Of a stretch of 47,401 bases of DNA, positions 6,650-14,900 are shown piece after piece (position 1 is the first letter of the stretch; every line of letters begins with the position of its first letter). Where the stretch lies: positions 1-47,401 of IMG/VR virus record IMGVR_UViG_3300034019_001476; one strand, written 5' to 3'. The DNA is from a virus. The notes beneath the pieces were generated by a model. It worked only from the letters and a program-made list of their open reading frames with translations, was not told where the DNA came from and searched no databases. The position numbers and the translations under genes are program-made.

Positions 6650-7284
6650 AGGTTATATGACTTTTGAAAATCGCCTTTAAACTTTTTGGTTCCAATATGT
6701 GTCACCGTATGTGTTGGATTTAACCAAATCTGGTAACCAAGTTCTTTGATCTTTTCGCAGAGAACAATATCTTCTCCGTGAAAACTATCATTAATGACTG
6801 TGTATTCGCAAATGTACTTTAGTGGTCTGCCTCGAAATTCACAGACAGGATTGCTCTCCCATAGGTCACGAATGACTTTCTGTGAGAGTTTTAGGAATCC
6901 AGTACCACAGCGTCCAATCTTCAGGTATCCATCCGTGTCTGGTTCTTTCTGAACATCATAGACATTGTACTGGATTTTTTTATCACCTTTATTAACAACT
7001 GGAACTGCTACTACGTCTTTTGGAGAATTCACGATATTCAGAAGAACTTTTGGATCCCATTCTTCGTCATCATCAATAAAGACCATTGCATCATAGCGTT
7101 CTCTATAGGCAAGATTCAGAAGTTCATTTCTTGCCATTGGTAGAATGCTCTCATTAGCAAGAAACACTGGTTGGAACATTATATCGTTCGCAAGACCAAG
7201 TTTTGTACTTTCATATAATGAATTAACAAACCAGGCATCAACCTTGCCATCAAGGCACGGCGTTGCAATTAATACTCTTTTCAT
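6646..7284 (-). CDS. Glycosyltransferase, GT-A fold
   Basis: 212 residues. It begins KRVLIATPCLDGKVDAWFV; MARNELLNLA near residues 50-60 precedes YDAMVFIDDDEEWDP near 65-78, which carries the DDD metal and sugar-nucleotide motif. A later FHGEDIVLCEKIKELGYQIW with GED resembles the general-base segment of GT-A enzymes. It heads the glycan-modifying group (two GT-A enzymes, methyltransferase, GT9-like enzyme, sulfotransferase). Whether it acts on the host surface or on phage proteins is not evident from sequence. Confidence 0.75.
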   Translation of the reverse strand: MKRVLIATPCLDGKVDAWFVNSLYESTKLGLANDIMFQPVFLANESILPMARNELLNLAYRERYDAMVFIDDDEEWDPKVLLNIVNSPKDVVAVPVVNKGDKKIQYNVYDVQKEPDTDGYLKIGRCGTGFLKLSQKVIRDLWESNPVCEFRGRPLKYICEYTVINDSFHGEDIVLCEKIKELGYQIWLNPTHTVTHIGTKKFKGDFQKSYNL

Positions 7285-7303
7285 TTGGAATAATGATGTA
7301 TCT

Positions 7304-7579
7304 TTAAGTATTTAGTTTGTTCTCCAGAGCCTCTATTCTTGCTTTCAGGTCTTGGTTTTCAGTATCAAGTTGTTTCACAGCATTAATCAAATACCAAGTT
7401 AAATTAGAAGTATCAACACTATAAACACCAGTACTTTCTTGCTTAACAATTTCTGGTAGTACTTCCGATGCTTCTTGAGCAATTAAACCAATTTGTACTC
7501 CTTCTTTATTAATTGCAGTGTGCTCTGGAAGTTCAGTGATTTCTTCTGGTTTGCGGTATTCATTCAAGAGTTTCAACAT
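7304..7579 (-). CDS. Stand-alone C-terminal piece of a peptidase S74 chaperone domain
   Basis: 91 residues. GVQIGLIAQEASEVLPEIVKQ followed by NLTWYLINAVKQLDTENQDL and a leucine-rich coiled coil matches the second half of the intramolecular chaperone (S74) domain that trimerises phage fibres. The first half, including the self-cleaving Ser-Asp motif, is absent. The start at 7579 lies 20 nt inside the preceding gene and lacks a clear ribosome site. It may be a remnant of a longer fibre or a chaperone acting in trans on the 1285-aa fibre two genes upstream, which has no S74 domain of its own. Confidence 0.65.
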   Translation of the reverse strand: MLKLLNEYRKPEEITELPEHTAINKEGVQIGLIAQEASEVLPEIVKQESTGVYSVDTSNLTWYLINAVKQLDTENQDLKARIEALENKLNT

Positions 7580-8033
7580 TCCAAGGAGTTGCTGGCCTCA
7601 TTGTAGGTTGTTCAGCATTTAGACCATAAAAAGATTGAATTTTTTTAGCAACAGTATTCTTTAACTGTTCTTTTTCAGATTCTTCTAATAGAGTTTCAAT
7701 CCAACCAACCACGATTTCTGGGGTGAGATCTTCAAATGGAACAAAATTATTCCAATCAATTGGTCTAATATACTTTACCGAAACAATTTTCTTAATTTCA
7801 TTTCCATTTTCATCTAATAGAATGTTCCCATTGTTATCAATTATTGTCTGTTCTTCATCTTGATATACAATCTCTTCAAATGGCAATTTAAAATCAAAAA
7901 CTTCGGTTGTATTGAATCCATTTTCATCTTCTCCACGAATGTATGCTTTGATATATTCAACTGCACCATCAGGGGATTGATTTGTTTCATCAACTTTTAA
8001 TTGACAAATATGATAAGTATAAGTAATACTCAT
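7560..8033 (-). CDS. Probable fibre-associated protein, 157 aa
   Basis: Starts MSITYTYHICQLKVDETNQ and is acidic and beta-rich in its first ~110 residues, with a helical segment near 105-135 (VVGWIETLLEESEKEQLKNT). The ITYTYHICQLKV opening resembles small cyanophage proteins encoded beside tail fibres; I cannot name a function. AGGAAATTAGGA upstream of the ATG and a late promoter variant at 8058-8065 support late expression. It sits directly between a giant fibre gene and the S74 fragment, suggesting a role in fibre assembly. Confidence 0.6.
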   Translation of the reverse strand: MSITYTYHICQLKVDETNQSPDGAVEYIKAYIRGEDENGFNTTEVFDFKLPFEEIVYQDEEQTIIDNNGNILLDENGNEIKKIVSVKYIRPIDWNNFVPFEDLTPEIVVGWIETLLEESEKEQLKNTVAKKIQSFYGLNAEQPTMRPATPWNVETLE

Positions 8034-8057
8034 ATTCCTAATTTCCTTTGATTTTTG

Positions 8058-8065
8058 TATTTATT
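8058..8065 (-). promoter_or_regulatory. T4-type late promoter (AATAAATA)
   Basis: Minus-strand AATAAATA about 25 nt before the ATG at 8033, one base from the TATAAATA late box. Confidence 0.5.
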
Positions 8066-8074
8066 CAGACAAAT

Positions 8075-11000
8075 TTATAAATTATATCCAGCAGAAATAG
8101 CTGCAACTGTCCAGTTTCCTGAACCGCAATTGACAGTTAACGTATTTGATCCAGATTGTCCAAAAGTTACAAAATCAGTATCGCCAGAAATAAATGTGCT
8201 TCCTGGTGTATTATTTCCAGTAATATAAAACTGAACTCGATAAATTGCAGAATCACCAGATGTTCCATCAGAGGTATTTCTACTAGCTAAAACTAACATT
8301 GTTGCTCCACCGTTACTCTGATTTACTGACAATCCAGTATCGATAACAGTGTTACCAGAACTAGATGCAACTTCTCTTAATTGAGCTGTGTATGCTGCAC
8401 CACCAGCTCTTACTACACCACTAAGTGTTATGGATCCAGCGACCTGCAACTTATAAATAGTTGGATTTGTAAGACCTATACCAACATTACCACTACTAGT
8501 ACCATAAATCCAGTTCACACCACCAGCACCAATCGCTAACTGACAGCTACCAGTTGCTGATGGAACTTGTGTATTGTTTCCAAGAGCAATATTATTAGAA
8601 CCAGTGGTAACAGAGCATCCTGCATAATGACCTAAGAATGTGTTGCAAGAACCAAAAGTATTAAGGCATCCAGCATTCGCTCCTATAAAGTTATTGTTGG
8701 ATCCTGTGGTGTTACAACGTCCTGCAAGTGATCCTATAAAGTTGTTGTTGTTTCCGGTAGTATTTTTTTGCCCCGCATAACGACCCATAAAGATATTGCA
8801 ACTTCCAAAAGTATTAAAAGCTCCAGCACACTGTCCTATGAAGTTATTGTTGGATCCTGTGGTGTTTTTACCACCCGCATACCAACCAAAAAAGTTGTTA
8901 CAAGAACCAGTAGTATTGCAATAACCGGCAGCAAATCCAATAAAGTTATTGGCAGATCCAGTTGTATTAAAAGAACCTGCACGACATCCAAAGAAATTAT
9001 TACAATTTCCAGTGGTGTTATAGTAACCAGCATAAAATCCAAAAAAGTTATTGTGACATCCAAAAGTATTAGAAAATCCAGCATTATTGCCTATAAAGTT
9101 ATTGTTGGATCCAGTAGTGTTACATAGTCCAGCATTAATACCAAAGAAGTTATTATAACAACCAAAAGTATTCGAATATCCAGCACACTGTCCTATAAAG
9201 ACGTTGCTGTTTCCTGTGGTGTTACAGATACCAGCACATAAACCGAAGAAGTTATTATTACTTCCTGTGGTATTACGATATCCAGCAGCACACCCTATGA
9301 AGTTGTTGAAACTACCAAAGGTATTAAACTCTCCTGCTTCACGACCAATAAAGTTATTGGAATTTCCTGTGGTATTGCAGCATCCAGCAAGATATCCAAA
9401 GAAGTTATTAGCACTACCAGTAGTGTTAGCAAATCCAGCACATCTTCCTATAAAGTTATTGTCTACTCCTGTGGTATTACTATACCCTCCAGCATATCCA
9501 AAGAAGTTGTTATTAGATCCAGTTGTATTACGAAATCCTGTGTCTTGTCCAAAGAAATTATTGCAACTTCCTGTGGTGCTGCAACGTCCCGCATTAACTC
9601 CAAAATAGTTATTACGAGATCCTGTGGTATTAAGACATCCAGCATCACGACCAATAAAGTTATTGAAGGATCCAGTGTCGTTGCATCTTCCTGCTTTATA
9701 TCCACCAAAGAAGTTATGACATCCTGTAGTATTGCAATATCCTGCACTGGCACCTAAAAATGTATTGTAAGATCCAAAGGTATTAAATTGCCCTGTAAGT
9801 TGACCTATGAAAACATTAAATCCACCGGTGGTATTACATCTTCCAGCAGAGCGACCAAAAAATACGTTATAGCAACCAGTAGTATTTTTTTGCCCAGCAT
9901 AAGGACCCATAAAGATATTACAACTTCCAGTGGTGTTACAACTTCCTGCTTGATTACCTACAAAAACATTACTACTTCCAGTGGTGTTGGTGCATCCAGC
10001 ATTATATCCACCGAAGAAATTATGATTTCCAGTGGTATTTGAAAATCCAGCAGCACGACCTATAAAGTTATTATTGGTTCCAATTGTATTATTCTGCCCT
10101 GCATAAGGTCCAATAAAATTATTTCTACTTCCAGTGGTGTTACATAATCCTACATTAATACCAAAGAAATTATTTTGATTTCCAAAAGTATTAGAATATC
10201 CAGCACAGAAACCTATAAAGTTATTGTTGGATCCTGTGGTATTAGAAAGACCAGCATTTTGTCCAAAGAAGTTATTAAAAGATCCAGAAATATTATAAAC
10301 ACCTGTACTATTTCCTACAAAGAAATTATGAGATCCAAATGTATTGCAACGACCAGTGGCACGACCAATAAACGTATTATTACTTCCAGTTGTATTTGCT
10401 TGACCTGCAAGAGATCCAATGAAAACATTACGAGTTCCTGTTGTATTGCACTGCCCAACACAGTCACCAATAAAGTTATTATGACATCCAAAAGTATTCG
10501 AAAATCCAGCACATAATCCAATAAAGTTGTTGTTGGATCCTGTGGTGTTATATCTTCCAGCATTACGACCAATAAAATTATTATTCTGTCCAATAGTGTT
10601 GCAGTATCCTGCCTCACGCCCTATGAAGTTATTGTTGGATCCTGTGGTGTTGTATCTTCCAGCATTACGACCAAAGAAGTTATTATAACAACCAGTAGTA
10701 TTATACTGCCCCGCAAAGACACCAAAGAAGTTATTATAAGCACCGAAAGTATTAGAAAATCCTGCACTATTTCCTATGAAGTTGTTGTGGTTTCCTGTGG
10801 CGTTACAATGTCCAGCAGATCTTCCAATAAAATTATTAGAACTACCAGTGGTATTATTACGCCCTGCATTATATCCACCAAAGAAGTTATGACATCCAGT
10901 GGTGTTACAGCGTCCAGCAAGAAATCCAAAGAAATTGTTATAAGAACCAATAGTATTAATACATCCTGATTGAGTTCCAATAAAATTATTATGATTTCCA

Positions 11001-11932
11001 GTAGTATTATTGATTCCAGCACACTGTCCAAAGAAGTTATTATAGCTTCCAGTAGTATTAGAAAATCCAGATTGCCTACCTAAGAAGTTGTTGTTGTTTC
11101 CTGTAGTGTTAGAACATCCTGCTTGAATACCAAAGAAGTTATTATAGCAACCAAAGGTATTATTGCGCCCAGCACAGTTGCCTATAAAGTTATTGTTGGA
11201 TCCTGTGGTATTGCAAAGTCCAGAAGAATTGCCAAAGAAGTTATTATGATTTCCATTGGTGTTATTATATCCAGCACATAATCCTATAAAGGTATTATTG
11301 TTTCCTGTGGTATTATTAAATCCTGCTCGGGAACCTAAGAAGTTATTGCAACTTCCAGTGGTGTTTAAACGTCCAGCACCACATCCAAAGAAGTTATTAT
11401 AACTTCCAATAGTATTATAACCTCCTGCAGCATTACCAAAGAAGTTATTATTACTTCCAGTGGTGCTGCACCATCCAGCATAATAACCAAAGAAGTTATT
11501 GCAACAACCAAAAGTATTAGAACGTCCAGCAGCATATCCAATGAAGTTATTATGACATCCAGTAGTATTACTTCTACCAGCACCAACACCAGCAAAGAAG
11601 TTATCCGTACCACCACTTAAACTACCACCAGTTGTTGTATCACCAATTCTGATATTGGCAGTAGAACCAAAAGATACTTGAGTGAATGTAGCAACACCAG
11701 TGATATTCAGGTCAGTGAAAGTATTAGGTCCAATTGAAATCGAACTTTCAATGGTTGCTGCAGTAACGGCATCTAATGAAGCAATGTTCTGTAACTGCCT
11801 TGCACTTGAAACAATCTGAGTTGAACCAATACTTAACGAATTTGCAGTTACAATACCTGCAGTGTTAATATTTTCTACAACTAGATTTGCGCCTGTTTCA
11901 ATACCAGCAGCGTTAACCTTCGTGAATGCCAT
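8075..11932 (-). CDS. Giant repeat fibre protein A (1285 aa)
   Basis: Residues 1-110 are an attachment-type N-terminus with two modules (IGSTQIVSSARQLQNIASLD; GVATFTQVSFGSTANIRIGD) that are nearly the same in fibre protein E. From the NFFAGVGAG cap to about residue 1114 there are about 59 units of the 17-residue NNFFGxxAGxxNTTGxx repeat. A capping segment (NNIALGNN, then AIGAGGVNWIYGTSSGN) is followed by a ~110-residue beta-rich C-terminal domain ending WTVAAISAGYNL. It lacks the S74 domain found in three siblings. The repeat resembles NTAIGxxAL-type repeats in endosialidase-chaperone proteins and the YadA-type head. A virion fibre is the likely role; location and receptor are unknown. Confidence 0.8.
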   Translation of the reverse strand: MAFTKVNAAGIETGANLVVENINTAGIVTANSLSIGSTQIVSSARQLQNIASLDAVTAATIESSISIGPNTFTDLNITGVATFTQVSFGSTANIRIGDTTTGGSLSGGTDNFFAGVGAGRSNTTGCHNNFIGYAAGRSNTFGCCNNFFGYYAGWCSTTGSNNNFFGNAAGGYNTIGSYNNFFGCGAGRLNTTGSCNNFLGSRAGFNNTTGNNNTFIGLCAGYNNTNGNHNNFFGNSSGLCNTTGSNNNFIGNCAGRNNTFGCYNNFFGIQAGCSNTTGNNNNFLGRQSGFSNTTGSYNNFFGQCAGINNTTGNHNNFIGTQSGCINTIGSYNNFFGFLAGRCNTTGCHNFFGGYNAGRNNTTGSSNNFIGRSAGHCNATGNHNNFIGNSAGFSNTFGAYNNFFGVFAGQYNTTGCYNNFFGRNAGRYNTTGSNNNFIGREAGYCNTIGQNNNFIGRNAGRYNTTGSNNNFIGLCAGFSNTFGCHNNFIGDCVGQCNTTGTRNVFIGSLAGQANTTGSNNTFIGRATGRCNTFGSHNFFVGNSTGVYNISGSFNNFFGQNAGLSNTTGSNNNFIGFCAGYSNTFGNQNNFFGINVGLCNTTGSRNNFIGPYAGQNNTIGTNNNFIGRAAGFSNTTGNHNFFGGYNAGCTNTTGSSNVFVGNQAGSCNTTGSCNIFMGPYAGQKNTTGCYNVFFGRSAGRCNTTGGFNVFIGQLTGQFNTFGSYNTFLGASAGYCNTTGCHNFFGGYKAGRCNDTGSFNNFIGRDAGCLNTTGSRNNYFGVNAGRCSTTGSCNNFFGQDTGFRNTTGSNNNFFGYAGGYSNTTGVDNNFIGRCAGFANTTGSANNFFGYLAGCCNTTGNSNNFIGREAGEFNTFGSFNNFIGCAAGYRNTTGSNNNFFGLCAGICNTTGNSNVFIGQCAGYSNTFGCYNNFFGINAGLCNTTGSNNNFIGNNAGFSNTFGCHNNFFGFYAGYYNTTGNCNNFFGCRAGSFNTTGSANNFIGFAAGYCNTTGSCNNFFGWYAGGKNTTGSNNNFIGQCAGAFNTFGSCNIFMGRYAGQKNTTGNNNNFIGSLAGRCNTTGSNNNFIGANAGCLNTFGSCNTFLGHYAGCSVTTGSNNIALGNNTQVPSATGSCQLAIGAGGVNWIYGTSSGNVGIGLTNPTIYKLQVAGSITLSGVVRAGGAAYTAQLREVASSSGNTVIDTGLSVNQSNGGATMLVLASRNTSDGTSGDSAIYRVQFYITGNNTPGSTFISGDTDFVTFGQSGSNTLTVNCGSGNWTVAAISAGYNL
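8590..11602 (-). repeat. 51-bp coding repeat array, about 59 units
   Basis: Tandem 51-bp units encode NNFFGxxAGxxNTTGxx without frame breaks. Variable residues fall mainly at unit positions 6-7, 10-11 and 16-17. The count is estimated from length. The C-terminal cap region (about 8491-8653) is nearly identical to the same region in fibre protein D (about 23214-23380). Confidence 0.85.
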
Positions 11933-11946
11933 TATGGTTTTTTATG

Positions 11947-11954
11947 TATTTATA
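11947..11954 (-). promoter_or_regulatory. T4-type late promoter (TATAAATA)
   Basis: An exact minus-strand TATAAATA overlaps the stop codon of the preceding fibre gene. About 12 A-rich bases separate it from the ATG at 11932, leaving a very short leader with no Shine-Dalgarno sequence. Confidence 0.7.
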
Positions 11955-14900
11955 GACCTGCGGCATCTAAACGCTTAAGAACTTCTTTTAATGTATTTCT
12001 GAGTTCTGTGTTTTCTTGGTCGAGTTCTTGAATCGCTTTAATCAGAATAGGAATAAAGTTGGTCTTATAAATTCCTAAACTATCAGGTGCATTGTCGTCT
12101 ACTAATCTGAGGTAATCTGCATTGTATTCTTCTTGGACTGCTTGGACTTCTTGTGCAATTAAACCTGCTTCTTCCTTGCCTTGTGGAGGCAACTTCTTCT
12201 TCTCTTCGTCACGGAAGTCCCACTGGAATTTAACTGGTCTGAGTTTTCCTAAGAAATCTTTTCCTTGTGGTAGGTTTTGAATATTGATTTTATCTCTACC
12301 GTCAGAAGTGTTACCCCAAGCACTAAATGCACCACTGTAGCAGGCAGCAGTCGCATTACCAGAAGAGATGACGACTTGGTTGCTGTTGGTTGCTGATGGA
12401 ACGTTATATGGTCCAAGAACAACGTTACAAGAACCAATAGTATTATTGCATCCTGCATATGCACCAATAAAAACATTTTTTATTCCAGTGGTATTTGCTC
12501 TTCCAGCACCAATACCCATAAAACTATTGTAACATCCAGTGCTATTGCAAAGTCCTGCATTAACACCAAAGAATTGATTATATCTTCCACTGGTATTATT
12601 CAATCCAGCAACTGTCCCCATAAACTGGTTGTGTCTACCAATAGTATTAGAATATCCAGCACAGGTTCCTATAAAGGTGTTGTCGCCTCCTGTAGTGTTG
12701 GAATATCCAGCAGTGACACCAAAGAAATTGTTGTTGGTTCCTGTGGTGTTTGTTTGTCCAGCACGAAGACCAAAGAAAATATTATTAGATCCAGTTGTAT
12801 TGAAATATCCAGCGTATTTTCCAAAGAAAGTATTATAGCAACCAGAAGTATTCGCTAATCCTGCAGCACGACCAAAGAAATTGTTATAAGAACCTGTTGT
12901 GTTACATCTACCTGCACTAGATCCAAAGAAGTTATTAAAGGAACCAGTGGTATTACACCATCCAGCAAGAGCCCCAAAGAAATTATTAAGATCACCAAAA
13001 GTATTAGAATATCCAGCACACTGTCCTATAAAGGTGTTGTTGGATCCTGTGGTGTTGCAACGTCCCGAAAGAAGACCAAAGAAGTTGTTATTAGATCCAG
13101 TCGTATTAGAACGTCCAACATCTACTCCAAAGAAGTTATTATAATTACCAAAAGTATTACTACAACCTGTAGCATCACCAATGAAGTTATTACCATTTCC
13201 TGTGGTGTTGCCTTGCCCTGCTCTCCATCCAATAAAGTTGTTATGAAAACCAAAAGTATTGTTACGTCCTGCACAGGCACCAATAAAGGTATTATTTCCT
13301 CCAGTGGTATTAGCGCATCCTGCACATAATCCGAAGAAAGTATTGCAACTTCCTGTAGTATTACAATATCCTGCAGAAGTGCCAAGGAAATTATTATGAG
13401 ACCCAGTAGTGTTAAATCTTCCCGCCTCGGCACCAGAGAAAAAGTTTTGCTCTCCAGTTGTATTTGATGTTCCCGTATTGCGTCCAATAAAAGTATTAAA
13501 AAATCCAGTGGTGTTACATTTACCTGCACTTCTTCCAATAAAAGTATTGTAACAACCAAAAGTATTAGCAAATCCAGCACACTGTCCTATAAAGGTATTG
13601 TCTGCTCCTGTGGTGTTGGAGTATCCAGCATTTAATCCAAAGAAGTTATTATGACTTCCTGTGGTATTGGAATTTCCAGCAGCATTGCCAAAAAAGTTAT
13701 TATAGCATCCAGTAGTATTGTAACGTCCAGAAACATTGCCAAAGAAGTTATTAAAGCAACCAGTAATGTTGCAACGTCCTGTAAAACGACCAAAGAAGTT
13801 ATTATAACCACCAAAAGTATTAGAATATCCAGCACATAGTCCTATAAAGGTGTTGTGGCATCCAGTGGTGTTGCTATTTCCTGCACGGGACCCAAAGAAG
13901 TTATTATAATTACCAAAAGTATTGGAAACTCCCGTATTTGGTCCAATGAAATTATTTCTAGACCCAGTAGTATTGCATAAACCTGCATTAAAACCAAAGA
14001 AGTTATTATAAGCACCAAAGGTATTGGAATATCCAGCACAGAATCCTATAAAGTTATTGTGGTTTCCAGTGGTGTTGCTTCTTCCTGCATAATAACCAAA
14101 GAAGTTATTATTGGTACCAGTAGTATTAGAAAGTCCAGAAAATTGCCCAAAGAAATTGTTGCGAATTCCAGTTGTGTTACAGCGACCTGCAGAAGGTCCA
14201 AAGAAATTATTAAAGCAACCAAAAGTATTAGAAAGACCAGCAAGGGTTCCTATAAAGTTATTATCAGTTCCTGTAGTATTGGAATATCCAGCACATAGAC
14301 CTATAAAGTTATTGCAATTTCCTGCGGTGTTACTGAAACCTGCAAATTTTCCAAAGAAATTATTATAACCACCAAAAGTATTAGAATATCCAGCACAGAA
14401 TCCTATAAAGGTATTGTGATTTCCAGTAGTGTTACAGAATCCTACTTGAAGTCCAAAGAAGTTATTATTTTCACCAAAAGTATTAGAATATCCAGCACAC
14501 TGTCCTATAAAGGTATTGTTGGTTCCTGTGGTGTTGCAAGCACCAGCAAGATATCCAAAGAAGTTATTAAAAGATCCAGTAGTATTTCGATATCCAGCAG
14601 CATATCCACCAAAAAAGTTGTTACTTCCAGTAGTGTTTAATTGACCTGCACGAAACCCAATGAAAATATTGCAGTTTCCTGTCGTATTAGCACAACCTGC
14701 ATAAAATCCAAAGAAGTTATTATACTTACCAGTGGTGTTGCAGAGACCAGCAATATTTCCAAAGAAGTTGTTGTGAGATCCTGTAGTATTTTTAAATCCT
14801 GCCTGAACACCAAAAAAGGTGTTATCAGTTCCTGTGGTATTGCATTGTCCTGCAGCACGACCAAAGAAATTATTATTATTTCCAGTGGTATTTTCACGTC

